Shown here: one piece after another, positions 36,142 to 46,156 of the stretch
Layout of the letters: each line of letters starts with the position of its first letter
Numbering within the stretch: the first letter of the stretch is position 1
From: Roseinatronobacter monicus
Lineage (GTDB): Bacteria > Pseudomonadota > Alphaproteobacteria > Rhodobacterales > Rhodobacteraceae
Direction: 5' to 3'
Assembly: GCF_006716865.1 (NCBI RefSeq)
Contig: NZ_VFPT01000001.1
Coordinates: 2,227,001-2,291,000, forward strand
DNA length: 64,000 nt
The notes under the pieces: generated by a model
Databases searched by the model: none
Told to the model about the DNA's origin: nothing
Seen by the model: the letters and a program-made list of their open reading frames with translations, nothing else
Position numbers and translations under genes: made by a program

Positions 36142-38523
36142 TCAGAACGGGACGTCGTCGGCCTGTTCCGCAGGCACGATGAACTTCGCCACAACATGGC
36201 GCGGGCCGGACTTTTCAAATTCGATGAATAGCTTGTCGCCTTCGACCAATGTGACGCGGCCATAGCCGAATTTCTGATGAAAGACCCGCGCGCCGACCTC
36301 GAAGGCAGGCGCAGATGTCCCGTCAATCACCATATTGCGCGCCTCGCGTGGCTGGCTGACCGGGCGCTCTGTCGCTGTTTGCAGCCGCCGCCAACCGGGC
36401 GAATTATAGACATCGGCCCGCTGGGCGCGCTCTTCAATCGTGCTGGCAACAGGTGCTATGCCACCCCCATACAGGCCAGGCGGGGTCAGAACTTCGACAT
36501 GTGCGGCAGGCAGTTCATCGACGAAGCGCGATGGCATCTGTGACTGCCACTGCCCATAGACGCGCCTGTTGGCGGCAAAACTGATGGTGCATAACTGCTC
36601 GGCACGGGTGATCCCGACATAGGCCAGCCTACGTTCTTCCTCCAACCCCTTGAGGCCCGATTCGTCCATCGAGCGTTGCGAGGGAAACAACCCGTCTTCC
36701 CAGCCGGGCAGAAACACGACCGGAAATTCCAACCCTTTGGAGCCATGCAGCGTCATGATACTGACCTTGGCCTCGGTATCATCACTGTCATTCTCCATGA
36801 TAAGCGAGATGTGCTCTAGAAATCCTTGCAGGTTTTCGAAGGATTCGAGCGCCTTGATCAGTTCTTTCAAATTCTCCAACCGCCCCGGCCCTTCGGGCGT
36901 CTTGTCGTTTAGCCACATCTCGGTATAGCCCGACTCCTCCAGAATCTGCTCGGCCAGTTCGATATGATTTTGCGCATCCCCCTCAGGGCGAATGACCTCG
37001 ACCAGATCATCTTCGGCTTCCACCATGCCCGTGGTGCCGACGGCGCTGTGCCAACGCGCAATATTCTCGATCAGCGCGCGCAACTGCGCTGCCCCCCTGC
37101 CCTTGATCTCGCCCGCCTCAATCGCAAGTGCCGCGCCCTGCACCAGCGGCACAGCGTTTGCGCGCGCAATGCGCTGGATTGTCTGCTGCGCCTTGTCGCC
37201 CAAGCCCCGTTTAGGGGTGTTAACGATCCGCTCAAAGGCCAGATCATCGCCAGGGCTGACCGCCAGACGAAAATAGGCCATCGCGTCGCGGATCTCCATA
37301 CGTTCATAGAATCGCGGCCCGCCGATCACACGGTAGGGCATGCCAATGGTCAGAAACCGATCCTCGAAGGCGCGCATCTGGTGGCTGGCGCGCACAAGTA
37401 TGGCCATCTGGTTCAGGCTGAACGGGTTTAGCCCGCGCGTGCCTTGGCTAAGGTCTTCGACCTGTTCGCCGATCCAGCGCGCCTCTTCCTCGCCGTCCCA
37501 ATGGCCGATCAGGCGCACTTTTTCGCCCGCCCGCGCTTCGGTCCACAAGGTTTTGCCCAGCCGGTCTTCATTGCCTGCAATCACTTGGGATGCAGCGGCC
37601 AGAATATGCGGCGTTGAGCGGTAGTTCTGTTCCAGCCGCACCACGACCGCACCGGGAAAATCACGCTCGAACCGCAAAATATTACCCACTTCAGCACCGC
37701 GCCAGCCATAGATCGACTGATCGTCGTCGCCCACGCAGCAGATATTCTTGTGCCCCTCGGCCAGCAGCCGCAGCCACAGATATTGCGCCACATTGGTGTC
37801 CTGATACTCGTCCACCAGAATATAGCGAAAACGTTGCTGATAGCTTTGCAGCACGTCAGGATGCGCCTGAAAGATCGTCACGCAATGCAGCAACAGATCG
37901 CCAAAATCGCAGGCATTCAGGGTTTTCAGCCGGTCCTGATAGGCGGCGTAAAACTCTGTCCCGCGATTGTTGAAGGCACTGGCCTCGGAACTTGGCACTT
38001 GGTCAGGCCGCCATGCACGGTTTTTCCACTGGTCGATAATCGAGGCCAGCAGCCGCGCGGGCCAACGCTTGTCGTCGATATTGGCCGCAACAAGAAGTTG
38101 TTTGAGCAGTCGCAACTGGTCGTCACTGTCCAGAATTGTGAAATTCGATTTCAAACCGACAAGTTCGGCATGACGCCGCAGCAGTTTCGCACTGATCGAA
38201 TGAAAGGTGCCCAGCCACGGCATCCCCTCGACCGCCTCGCCCAGATAGCCGCCGACGCGCAGCTTCATTTCGCGCGCGGCCTTGTTGGTAAAGGTCACGG
38301 CCAGAATGCCGGACGGATAGGCGCGGCCAGAGTTCAGCAAATGCGCAATCCGGGCGGTCAGCGCCTTCGTTTTGCCTGTGCCGGCCCCTGCCAGCATCAG
38401 CACGGGGCCGTCCAATGTGTCGACGGCCTGCCGTTGCGCAGGGTTCAGCCCGTCCAGATAGGGTGCGGGCCGCGCAGCCATAGCGCGGGCGGAAAGCGGG
38501 AGATCGGAGTTGAAATCTGACAT
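36142..38523 (-). CDS. uvrD: ATP-dependent DNA helicase, UvrD/PcrA family
   Basis: 793-residue SF1A helicase for nucleotide-excision and mismatch repair. Start at 38523 after family comparison; the long upstream extension to 38850 is antisense to the next gene's start and not protein-like. Motifs: Q motif LNPAQRQAVD, Walker A AGAGTGKT (45-52), motif Ia VTFTNKAAREM, motif II VDEYQDTN, GDDDQSIYGWRGAE, motif V VSIMTLHGSKGLEFPVVFLPG and motif VI RRLAYVGITRAEQL. The C-terminal domain (FEVGARVFHQKFGYGRV) is the PcrA/UvrD Tudor-like element. All helicase motifs are intact. Confidence 0.93.
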   Translation of the reverse strand: MSDFNSDLPLSARAMAARPAPYLDGLNPAQRQAVDTLDGPVLMLAGAGTGKTKALTARIAHLLNSGRAYPSGILAVTFTNKAAREMKLRVGGYLGEAVEGMPWLGTFHSISAKLLRRHAELVGLKSNFTILDSDDQLRLLKQLLVAANIDDKRWPARLLASIIDQWKNRAWRPDQVPSSEASAFNNRGTEFYAAYQDRLKTLNACDFGDLLLHCVTIFQAHPDVLQSYQQRFRYILVDEYQDTNVAQYLWLRLLAEGHKNICCVGDDDQSIYGWRGAEVGNILRFERDFPGAVVVRLEQNYRSTPHILAAASQVIAGNEDRLGKTLWTEARAGEKVRLIGHWDGEEEARWIGEQVEDLSQGTRGLNPFSLNQMAILVRASHQMRAFEDRFLTIGMPYRVIGGPRFYERMEIRDAMAYFRLAVSPGDDLAFERIVNTPKRGLGDKAQQTIQRIARANAVPLVQGAALAIEAGEIKGRGAAQLRALIENIARWHSAVGTTGMVEAEDDLVEVIRPEGDAQNHIELAEQILEESGYTEMWLNDKTPEGPGRLENLKELIKALESFENLQGFLEHISLIMENDSDDTEAKVSIMTLHGSKGLEFPVVFLPGWEDGLFPSQRSMDESGLKGLEEERRLAYVGITRAEQLCTISFAANRRVYGQWQSQMPSRFVDELPAAHVEVLTPPGLYGGGIAPVASTIEERAQRADVYNSPGWRRLQTATERPVSQPREARNMVIDGTSAPAFEVGARVFHQKFGYGRVTLVEGDKLFIEFEKSGPRHVVAKFIVPAEQADDVPF

Positions 38524-38637
38524 GGGTGCAACACTAACGCGGGCGGCGGCGCAGGGGAAGCGGTGTTCTGCAAGTGTTCCAAAAGAATTTGCGCGCAGCC
38601 ATTGGCAAGCGCGCCGCGCCGGATATAGTCGCACCTC

Positions 38638-39798
38638 ATGAGCCTTGATCTGCGCTATCCCGCCCTGTCCGACCTGAAAGCCGCCTGCAAACGGCGGGTG
38701 CCGTGGTTTGTGTGGGAGTATCTGGACAGCGCCACAGGCACGGAATCGGTCAAACCGCGCAACCGGGCCGCGCTGGACGCGGTGTTGTTCCAACCCGCCG
38801 TGTTGCGCGGTGCGATAACGCCCGACTTGCAGACGCAGTTTCTGGGGCAAGACTATGCCATGCCCGTCGGCATTGCCCCGATTGGCATGTCCGGTCTGAT
38901 CTGGCCGGGGGCAGAGGCGGCACTGGCCCAGATGGCGCAGACCACCCGCCTGCCCTATTGCCTCAGCACCGTTGCCACACGCCTGCCCGAAGAGATTGGG
39001 CCTATCGCAGGTGATATGGGCTGGTTTCAGCTTTATCCGCCCAAAGACCCGAAGATTCGCGCCGATATTCTGACCCGCGCCCGAAATGCCGGTTTTCGCA
39101 CATTGGTGCTGACAGTCGATCTGCCCGGCCCCTCGCGGCGCGAGCGGCAGTTGCGCGCGCAGCTTGCGATCCCCCCCAAACTGACCCCGTCAATGCTGTG
39201 GCAAATCGCGCAATGCCCGTCATGGGCGCTTGGTACACTGCGCCACGGCCAACCCCGCTTGCGCCTGATGGAGGCGTATTTGAAGCTTGACGGCAACGCC
39301 CCCTCAACCGCGCATCCCGGCTATCTGCTGCGCGCGGCCCCTGATTGGGACTATGTGCAGGCGGTGCGCGCGCTCTGGGATGGGCCGTTGGTGATAAAAG
39401 GCGTGATCGAGCCGCAAGATGCCCTGCGCCTGCGCGATACGGGCGCAGATGCGATCTGGGTGTCCAATCATGGGGGACGGCAATTCGACGGCGCACCCGC
39501 CGCATTGCACGCCCTGCCCCGCATTCGCGCAGCCATTGGCCCGGACATGCCCCTGATCTTCGATGGCGGCGTTGAATCAGGGCTGGATGTGCTGCGCGCA
39601 CTGGCCTTGGGGGCAGATTTCACCATGCTGGGGCGTGGCTGGCACTACGCCCTTGGCGCATTGGGGCCGCAAGGTGCCCAGCATCTGGCACAGATTCTGC
39701 GCGACGACCTTGCCAGCAACATGATCCAGATGGGACTAACCCAGCCGAAAAAGGCGCATTTACAGCTATGGACGCACGGCCCAGCACCTGAAATCTAA
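38638..39798 (+). CDS. lldD: FMN-dependent alpha-hydroxy-acid dehydrogenase (L-lactate dehydrogenase type)
   Basis: 386-residue enzyme of the glycolate oxidase/L-lactate dehydrogenase family; a membrane-associated LldD would feed electrons to quinone. The catalytic pair is SNHGGRQ (His278) and downstream FMN phosphate-binding IFDGGVESGLDVLRALALGAD; the N-terminus ALSDLKAACKRRVPWFVWEYLDSATG is typical. Substrate could be lactate, glycolate or another 2-hydroxy acid. It is read divergently from uvrD and is 86 bases ahead of pyc, which would take its pyruvate product if the substrate is lactate. Confidence 0.85.
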   Translation: MSLDLRYPALSDLKAACKRRVPWFVWEYLDSATGTESVKPRNRAALDAVLFQPAVLRGAITPDLQTQFLGQDYAMPVGIAPIGMSGLIWPGAEAALAQMAQTTRLPYCLSTVATRLPEEIGPIAGDMGWFQLYPPKDPKIRADILTRARNAGFRTLVLTVDLPGPSRRERQLRAQLAIPPKLTPSMLWQIAQCPSWALGTLRHGQPRLRLMEAYLKLDGNAPSTAHPGYLLRAAPDWDYVQAVRALWDGPLVIKGVIEPQDALRLRDTGADAIWVSNHGGRQFDGAPAALHALPRIRAAIGPDMPLIFDGGVESGLDVLRALALGADFTMLGRGWHYALGALGPQGAQHLAQILRDDLASNMIQMGLTQPKKAHLQLWTHGPAPEI

Positions 39799-39884
39799 CG
39801 AATTCTTGCAAAAGCTTTACGATTGCCCAGAAATCGGTCTAGAAACCTGACCAATACCAGCGCTTTTTTGTCAAAGGGACACAT

Positions 39885-42800
39885 ATGGCCGCGTTCAAGA
39901 AAATCCTCATCGCCAATCGGGGTGAAATCGCCATCCGCATCATGCGGGCCGCCAATGAACTGGGCAAGCGCACTGTCGCTGTCTATGCCGAAGAGGATAA
40001 ACTCGGACTGCACCGCTTCAAAGCGGATGAAGCCTACCGCATTGGCGACGGGCTGGGGCCGGTTGCCGCCTATCTGTCGATTGACGAGATTATTCGGGTC
40101 GCCAAGAATTCTGGCGCAGATGCTATCCATCCGGGCTACGGGCTGTTGTCTGAAAACCCTGATCTGGTCGAAGCCTGTGTTGCCAATGGCATCACCTTTA
40201 TCGGCCCCAGGGCAGAAACCATGCGCGCGCTTGGCGACAAGGCCAGTGCGCGGCGGGTGGCGATTGAGGCAGGTGTGCCCGTCATTCCGGCAACCGAATT
40301 GCTGGGCGACGACATGGACGAGGTCCGCGCAATGGCCGAGAAAGTCGGCTATCCACTGATGCTCAAGGCCAGCCACGGCGGTGGCGGGCGCGGTATGCGC
40401 GCGGTCAACGGCCCGGAAGAGTTGGAAGCCAAGGTCCGCGAAGGCCGCCGCGAAGCAGAGGCCGCCTTTGGCAATGGCGAAGGCTATCTTGAAAAGATGA
40501 TCATCCGCGCGCGCCATGTCGAGGTGCAGCTCCTGGGCGACACGCATGGCAATCTGTATCATCTGTATGAACGCGACTGCACTGTGCAGCGCCGCAACCA
40601 GAAAGTGGTTGAACGTGCCCCCGCCCCCTATCTGAGTGAAACGCAGCGCGCCGAAATCTGCGAATTGGGCCTGAAGATTGGCCGCGCGGTGGGGTATCAG
40701 AACGCAGGCACTGTTGAGTTCCTGATGGATATGGACACCGAGCAGTTCTATTTCATCGAAGTGAACCCGCGGGTGCAGGTCGAACATACCGTGACCGAGG
40801 AAGTCACCGGCATTGACATCGTCAAGGCGCAAATCCGCATTGCCGAAGGTGAAACCCTGTCCGAAGCGACAGGCACACCAAGTCAAGGCGATGTGACACT
40901 GTCGGGACACGCGCTGCAATGCCGGGTCACAACCGAAGACCCGATGAACAATTTTATCCCCGATTACGGGCGTCTGACCGCATATCGCAGTGCCACAGGC
41001 ATGGGCATTCGCCTCGATGGCGGCACTGCCTATGCGGGCGGCGTCATCACCCGTTATTACGACTCGCTTCTGGTCAAGGTGACCGCTTGGGCCCCCACCC
41101 CGACTGAGGCCATCGCCCGTATGGACCGCGCGTTGCGCGAATTCCGCATTCGTGGCGTCAGCACCAATATCGCCTTTGTCGAGAACCTGCTCAAGCACCC
41201 GACATTCATCGATATGAGCTACACCACCAAGTTCATCGACACTGCCGATGATCTGTTCAATTTCCGCAAGCGCCGCGACCGGGCGACGAAAATCCTGACC
41301 TATATCGCGGATATTACGGTTAACGGGCACCCCGAAACCGCAGGTCGCGCGCTGCCGCCCGCCGGGATCAAAACCCCTGTTGCGCCAAGCGTCACCGGCA
41401 CACCCCCGCGCGGGACCAAGCAGATCCTGGACGAACAGGGGCCACAGGCCGTGGCCGACTGGATGGCGGCACAAAAGCAACTGCTGTTGACCGACACGAC
41501 CATGCGCGATGCGCACCAGTCGCTTCTGGCAACGCGCATGCGCTCCATCGACATGATCCGCGTGGCACCCGCCTATGCCCATACACTGCCGCAACTGTTC
41601 AGTGTGGAATGCTGGGGGGGGGCAACGTTTGACGTGGCGTACCGGTTCTTGCAGGAATGCCCTTGGCAGCGCCTGCGCGATCTGCGCGAACGCATGCCCA
41701 ACCTGATGACGCAAATGCTGCTGCGCGCCTCGAACGGGGTGGGGTACACAAATTACCCCGACAATGTGGTGCAGTTCTTTGTGCGTCAGGCTGCCGAAAC
41801 CGGCGTGGATGTCTTTCGCGTGTTCGACAGCCTGAACTGGGTCGAGAATATGCGCGTGGCGATGGATGCTGTGCTGGAAGCAAACAAAGTCTGCGAAGGC
41901 ACAATCTGCTATACGGGCGACATTCTGAACCCCGACCGCGCGAAATATGACCTGAAATACTATGTGGCGATGGGAAAGGATCTGCGCGAAGCAGGCGCGC
42001 ATGTGCTGGGGCTGAAGGATATGGCGGGGCTGTTGAAACCTGCCTCTGCCCGCATTCTCGTCAAGGCGTTGAAGGAAGAAGTGGGCCTGCCCATCCATTT
42101 CCACACCCATGACACAGGCGGCATTGCCGGTGCCACCATTCTGGCCGCAGCCGAGGCAGGCGTGGACGCCGCCGATGCCGCGATGGACGCGCTGTCGGGC
42201 AACACCTCGCAGCCCACATTGGGATCAATCGTCGAAGCTTTGCGCTATACCGACCACGACACTGGCCTTGACATGAATGCGATCCGCAAGATTTCGGATT
42301 ACTGGGAAGAAGTCCGCACCCATTACGCGGCCTTTGAATCGGCGCAGCAGGCCCCCTCTTCCGAAGTGTATCTGCATGAGATGCCGGGGGGGCAATTCAC
42401 CAACCTCAAGGCGCAAGCGCGCTCTATGGGGCTGGAAGAACGCTGGCCCGAAATCGCGCGCACCTATGCCGATGTGAACATGATGTTCGGCGATATCGTC
42501 AAAGTGACGCCGTCGTCCAAAGTGGTAGGGGACATGGCGCTGATGATGGTCAGTCAGGGGCTGAACCGCGCCGATGTCGAGAATCCTGACAAGGATGTAA
42601 GCTTCCCCGATTCCGTCATCGACATGATGCGGGGCAATCTGGGCCAGCCCCCAGGTGGATGGCCCGACAAGATTTTGCGCAAGGTACTAAAAGACGAGGC
42701 CCCGGTGTCCGAGAGGCCCGGCAAACATCTGGAACCAGTCGATCTGGAAGCCGAGCGCATCAAACTAAGCGCGGAGCTAGAGGGGCTGAAGATCGATGAT

Positions 42801-43328
42801 GAAGATCTGAACGGCTATCTGATGTATCCGAAGGTCTTTCTCGACTATATGGGACGCCATCGTAGCTATGGCCCAGTGCGCACGCTGCCGACACGGACAT
42901 TCTTCTATGGGATGGAGCCGGGTGAAGAGATTTCAGCCGAGATCGATCCGGGCAAAACGCTTGAAATCCGGCTGATCACTTTGGGCGAAACCACCGATGA
43001 CGGCGACGCAAAGGTGTTTTTCGAACTTAACGGGCAGCCGCGCACCATTCGTGTGCCCAATCGAGAGGTCAAAGCCAAGACCGCGCAGCGCATGAAGGCC
43101 GATCCGGCAAATGCCAACCATGTCGGCGCGCCAATGCCGGGGTCTGTGGCCTCGGTGACAGCCAGCGTCGGCACAAAGGTCAAGGCGGGCGATCTGCTCC
43201 TGACAATCGAGGCCATGAAGATGGAGACAGGCCTGCATGCTGACCGCGATGCGACCATCAAGGCCGTGCATGTGCAGCCGGGCACCCAGATCGAGGCCAA
43301 GGACCTGCTGATCGAGCTGGAGGAGTGA
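39885..43328 (+). CDS. pyc: Pyruvate carboxylase
   Basis: 1147-residue biotin enzyme: pyruvate + bicarbonate + ATP to oxaloacetate. Order of domains: biotin carboxylase (1 to about 450; KASHGGGGRGMRAV and the FIEVNPRVQVEHTVTE signature), carboxyltransferase (about 530-800; TDTTMRDAHQSLLATRMR, ETGVDVFRVFDSLNW, HFHTHDTGG), the assembly/allostery domain, and a C-terminal biotinyl domain with Lys1112 in AMKMET. Complete length for a single-chain alpha4 pyruvate carboxylase. Anaplerotic. Fits a lactate-utilisation pairing with lldD upstream. Confidence 0.96.
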   Translation: MAAFKKILIANRGEIAIRIMRAANELGKRTVAVYAEEDKLGLHRFKADEAYRIGDGLGPVAAYLSIDEIIRVAKNSGADAIHPGYGLLSENPDLVEACVANGITFIGPRAETMRALGDKASARRVAIEAGVPVIPATELLGDDMDEVRAMAEKVGYPLMLKASHGGGGRGMRAVNGPEELEAKVREGRREAEAAFGNGEGYLEKMIIRARHVEVQLLGDTHGNLYHLYERDCTVQRRNQKVVERAPAPYLSETQRAEICELGLKIGRAVGYQNAGTVEFLMDMDTEQFYFIEVNPRVQVEHTVTEEVTGIDIVKAQIRIAEGETLSEATGTPSQGDVTLSGHALQCRVTTEDPMNNFIPDYGRLTAYRSATGMGIRLDGGTAYAGGVITRYYDSLLVKVTAWAPTPTEAIARMDRALREFRIRGVSTNIAFVENLLKHPTFIDMSYTTKFIDTADDLFNFRKRRDRATKILTYIADITVNGHPETAGRALPPAGIKTPVAPSVTGTPPRGTKQILDEQGPQAVADWMAAQKQLLLTDTTMRDAHQSLLATRMRSIDMIRVAPAYAHTLPQLFSVECWGGATFDVAYRFLQECPWQRLRDLRERMPNLMTQMLLRASNGVGYTNYPDNVVQFFVRQAAETGVDVFRVFDSLNWVENMRVAMDAVLEANKVCEGTICYTGDILNPDRAKYDLKYYVAMGKDLREAGAHVLGLKDMAGLLKPASARILVKALKEEVGLPIHFHTHDTGGIAGATILAAAEAGVDAADAAMDALSGNTSQPTLGSIVEALRYTDHDTGLDMNAIRKISDYWEEVRTHYAAFESAQQAPSSEVYLHEMPGGQFTNLKAQARSMGLEERWPEIARTYADVNMMFGDIVKVTPSSKVVGDMALMMVSQGLNRADVENPDKDVSFPDSVIDMMRGNLGQPPGGWPDKILRKVLKDEAPVSERPGKHLEPVDLEAERIKLSAELEGLKIDDEDLNGYLMYPKVFLDYMGRHRSYGPVRTLPTRTFFYGMEPGEEISAEIDPGKTLEIRLITLGETTDDGDAKVFFELNGQPRTIRVPNREVKAKTAQRMKADPANANHVGAPMPGSVASVTASVGTKVKAGDLLLTIEAMKMETGLHADRDATIKAVHVQPGTQIEAKDLLIELEE

Positions 43329-43341
43329 ACCAGATGCGCGC

Positions 43342-43364
43342 GCAGGGGGCATCGAGCCCCCTGC
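43342..43364. terminator. Strong hairpin between convergent pyc and fliP
   Basis: GCAGGGGGC (43342-43350) and GCCCCCTGC (43356-43364) form nine GC-rich pairs with an ATCGA loop, extended by CGCG pairs. No long T tract, but position between convergent genes makes termination or 3'-end protection likely. Confidence 0.5.
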
Positions 43365-43398
43365 ACGCGCGCTGCCGCCCATTGGTTGCAAGACCTGC

Positions 43399-44163
43399 TC
43401 AAAAATAGCTGCGTACCAACGCCTCTGACACCAGCCGCCAGCCATCCGCGATCACGAAGAACGACAGCTTGAACGGCAAGGAGACGATGGCGGGCGGAAC
43501 CATCATCATGCCCATCGACATCAGCACCGCCGCCACCACCAGATCAATGATCAGGAATGGCAGAAAGATCAGAAAGCCGATCTGAAAGGCGCGCGCAACC
43601 TCGCTGAGCATGAAGGACGGAACCAGCACCGAAAGCGGCGCATCCACTGAAAGCACGGCGTCTATATCGGGCCGCAGGCTGGCCAGACTTTCAAAGGTTG
43701 CATCGTCCGTCCGCGCCAACATGAAGTGGCGAAACGGCTCTACCACCTGAACAAAGGCCTCTTCCGGGGTGAGCACGCCGTCGTTCAACGGCACGATGCC
43801 GCCCTGCCACGCCGCGACGAAGACCGGCTCCATCACGAAATAGGTCAGAAACAGCGCCAGTGACACGATCAGCATATTGGGCGGCGATTGCATCAACCCC
43901 AAAGCCTGACGCAAAATCGCAAGCACTGTAACGATGAAGGGAAAGCAGGTCACCATCACCAGAATGCCGGGCGCGAGGCTCAGCAATGTCAGCACAACAA
44001 GCAGTTGCACAACGCGCACGCTCAACGCACCCTCATCGCCAAAACTCAGACTGACGTCTTGGGCCTGCCCAGCAACGCTGCCAGCGATCAGAAACACAAC
44101 GGCATAGAGGGCGAGGGTCTGCAAATGATGCGCCACAGCCTTACAGCGCTTCGCGCAGATCAA
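43399..44163 (-). CDS. fliP: Flagellar type III export protein FliP
   Basis: 254-residue membrane component of the flagellar export gate. Has a signal-like N-terminus, then SVRVVQLLVVLTLLSLAPGILVMVTCFPFIVTVLAILRQALG, the FliP core TYFVMEPVF and the C-terminal pair LSEVARAFQIGFLIFLPFLIIDLVVAAVLMSMGMMMVPPAIVSLPFKLSFFVIADGW, diagnostic of FliP. It overlaps fliN and is the last gene in this minus-strand flagellar run. Intact. Confidence 0.94.
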   Translation of the reverse strand: MICAKRCKAVAHHLQTLALYAVVFLIAGSVAGQAQDVSLSFGDEGALSVRVVQLLVVLTLLSLAPGILVMVTCFPFIVTVLAILRQALGLMQSPPNMLIVSLALFLTYFVMEPVFVAAWQGGIVPLNDGVLTPEEAFVQVVEPFRHFMLARTDDATFESLASLRPDIDAVLSVDAPLSVLVPSFMLSEVARAFQIGFLIFLPFLIIDLVVAAVLMSMGMMMVPPAIVSLPFKLSFFVIADGWRLVSEALVRSYF

Positions 44164-44413
44164 TGATTTCCGTCAATCGGACGCCCAGATAACCCGTCTG
44201 CTCGCCCTCGAGTTCCTGCAATATTCCGCGCGCGACGAGTTTGTCACCGATATAAAGTTCGACCGGATCATCCACCCGCCGGTCAAGAACCAGTACGGAA
44301 TCGCGCCGCAATTTCAGCAGATCGCGCACGATGGGACGCGCGCGCCCCACGGATATCGCAATCTCGATGGGAACCTGATTAAGTATGCCGCTGGTCAAAT
44401 CACGGTCGTCCAT
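44141..44413 (-). CDS. fliN: Flagellar motor switch protein FliN
   Basis: 90 residues, the C-ring switch subunit. The SpoA/FliN fold is visible in ILNQVPIEIAISVGRARPIVRDLLKLRRDSVLVLDRRVDDPVELYIGDKLVARGILQELEG. It is shorter than enterobacterial FliN but normal for this group. Start at 44413; it overlaps the end of the fliH-like gene by 14 bases and fliP by 23. Confidence 0.9.
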   Translation of the reverse strand: MDDRDLTSGILNQVPIEIAISVGRARPIVRDLLKLRRDSVLVLDRRVDDPVELYIGDKLVARGILQELEGEQTGYLGVRLTEIIDLREAL

Positions 44414-45020
44414 ATGTTTGTTCCTGTCTGGTTTGCCAATTCTGGTGTTGAGCGAAGGCCTCGCGCACGCGGGCAAGCACGTCATCAAGATCAATCACCC
44501 GTTCCTGACTGCCGATGCGCAAGGATATCTGCGCCTCTGAAAAGCTGGGCTCTGCAACCAGTTCAATCTCGGCCTGTGTGCAGGACGCGATCCATGTGCC
44601 CAAGGTGCCAAGAACATTCGCGGAGCAAAGTATCTGCACCGAAGGCCGCGTATGCTGTTGGATCAATGTGTCCAACTCTGCCTTCAGACACAGCGGCAAG
44701 GCCAGTCGCGCAGCCTCTGGCAGGACGCTGTCCAGAAGGGCCTGCGTCAGCGCAAGGAACGAGGCCGACAGTGCTTGATGGGCTTCGTTATAGCTAAACC
44801 CAATGGCTTGCAGCGCCTCTTGCGCCGCAATGTGGCGCAGGTCATTTTCATTGCGCATATGCTCCAATGCGTCTTGCCAACCTGCGGCATAGCCCTGTTC
44901 AAAGGCCGTCTCGCGCATTTTCTCGGCCTGAAGGGCATCAAGCAGGGGTGCCTGTTCATCCGGTTGCGCCACCTCGAACACTTCAAGCTTCAACGCTCCC
45001 TGCCTCATGAGGGCTTCCAT
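44400..45020 (-). CDS. FliH-like flagellar export regulator
   Basis: Likely FliH, negative regulator of the export ATPase FliI. From ATG 45020 (or 45008) 206 residues: LKLEVFEVAQPDEQAPLLDALQAEKMRETAFEQGYAAGWQDALEHM, a helical FliH-type segment with the A/FxxGYxxGW motif, and a C-terminal part like the FliH/V-ATPase E fold. The frame extends upstream to 45173 but that part is insertion-sequence DNA (hairpins, no flagellar similarity), so I place the start at 45020. Its native promoter or upstream operon partners have been separated from it by insertions. Confidence 0.65.
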   Translation of the reverse strand: MEALMRQGALKLEVFEVAQPDEQAPLLDALQAEKMRETAFEQGYAAGWQDALEHMRNENDLRHIAAQEALQAIGFSYNEAHQALSASFLALTQALLDSVLPEAARLALPLCLKAELDTLIQQHTRPSVQILCSANVLGTLGTWIASCTQAEIELVAEPSFSEAQISLRIGSQERVIDLDDVLARVREAFAQHQNWQTRQEQTYGRP

Positions 45021-45250
45021 ATTGGGGCGGGTGTTATCAAGAGATATTTTCACAAAAAGTCTCGCCCCCGGCTGAGCTGTTGGCTGCGAGGGTGTCATCG
45101 ATTGGCCGATCCTGCGGATCGGGATCATTGCAGGAGAACCACGGCGAGGGGCGTTCAGCGCGAAGACATCCATCTATCGCAGCGGTGAACGCCCCGGGGA
45201 TAGGAGCCGCGGCGCCCCTGTAGTTTGAAGAAGCTGTGTGTTTGGCCTTG
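45021..45250. other. Insertion-sequence-derived strip with two hairpins, between fliH and the IS21 element
   Basis: About 230 bp with no flagellar coding content. Two structures stand out: CCGATCCTGCGGATCGG (45106-45122), a perfect seven-pair hairpin, and GGGGCGTTCA (45148-45157) facing TGAACGCCCC (45186-45195). The IS21 element interrupts the DNA at GCCTTG (45245-45250, repeated at 47839-47844); beyond it the sequence continues leftward of the IS110 recombinase gene. I infer that this strip is the far non-coding end of that IS110 element. Confidence 0.5.
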
Positions 45251-45334
45251 TGTAGCGCGTCAACCACCTTGTCCGGTGCCGACAACCACCTTGGCCGGTT
45301 ATAGCGGCCGCCGGGGTTGTGTTTTTTACTGTCT

Positions 45335-46156
45335 TTAGGTCAGGTTTTTTCCTTCTTCTTGGTTGTCGTTTTTGGTTGTCGCTGAGGCTTCGTTTTGCAT
45401 TTTCATGTTGGCCGCAGCGCTTCTTTGGCGAAAGCTTTGCGCATTCATCTCAAGAATGCTGGCATGGTGGACAAGTCGGTCGATGGCCGCGACGGTCATG
45501 GCTTTGTCGGGAAAGATTTGATCCCATCCACTGAACGGCTGATTGGCCGCGATGGCGATGCTGCGATATTCGTATCGCCGGGCAATCAGTTCGAAGAGCA
45601 CCCCGGTTTCGGCCTGATCCTTGTGGGCATAGGTAATGTCATCAAGGATGATCAGGTCAAATTTGTCGAGCTTGGCCAAAGCTGCTTCGAGCACCAGATC
45701 CCGACGTGCGGCTTGCAGTCTTTGGACAAGATCGCTGGTCCGGGTATAGAAGACCCTATGGCCTGCTTCGATCAGGGCATGGCCAATGGCACAGAGAATG
45801 TGGGTCTTGCCCGTGCCGGAGTTGCCAATGGCGATCAGGTTTGCGCCGCCGTCCAACCAATCTCCCGCAGCCAGAGCTTCGACCCGGGCGCGTGGTAAGG
45901 TAGGCAGAGCTTTGAAATCGAAGGTTGCCAAAGTCTTTCCAGCTGGGAGCTGGGATTCATTCAGATGACGGCGCATGCGGCGCATGTCCCGCTCGGCGAG
46001 TTCGTATTCGGCCAGCACGGCCAGGAAGCGCGCAGCCGGCCAGCCTTCGGTATCGGCTCGTGTGGCGATTTCCTGCCATAGCTTGTGGAAGCTGGGTAAG
46101 CGCAGGGCGCTCAGCATGCTGGGCAGCGTGTGGATGTCGATCTCCCGGGAGGTCAT
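45335..46156 (-). CDS. istB: IS21 helper ATPase IstB
   Basis: 273-residue AAA+ ATPase that assists the IS21 transposase, related to DnaC. Motifs: GNSGTGKTHILCAIGHALI (Walker A), LIILDDITY (Walker B) and a sensor region AIAANQPFSGWDQIFPDKAMTVAAIDRLVHHA. Starts with ATGA overlap at the end of istA. Intact. Confidence 0.93.
   Translation of the reverse strand: MTSREIDIHTLPSMLSALRLPSFHKLWQEIATRADTEGWPAARFLAVLAEYELAERDMRRMRRHLNESQLPAGKTLATFDFKALPTLPRARVEALAAGDWLDGGANLIAIGNSGTGKTHILCAIGHALIEAGHRVFYTRTSDLVQRLQAARRDLVLEAALAKLDKFDLIILDDITYAHKDQAETGVLFELIARRYEYRSIAIAANQPFSGWDQIFPDKAMTVAAIDRLVHHASILEMNAQSFRQRSAAANMKMQNEASATTKNDNQEEGKNLT

Noticed and set aside
39795-42110. 771-codon minus-strand open frame
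   Set aside because: Lies opposite pyc throughout and resembles no protein; the pyc frame shows all its catalytic motifs.
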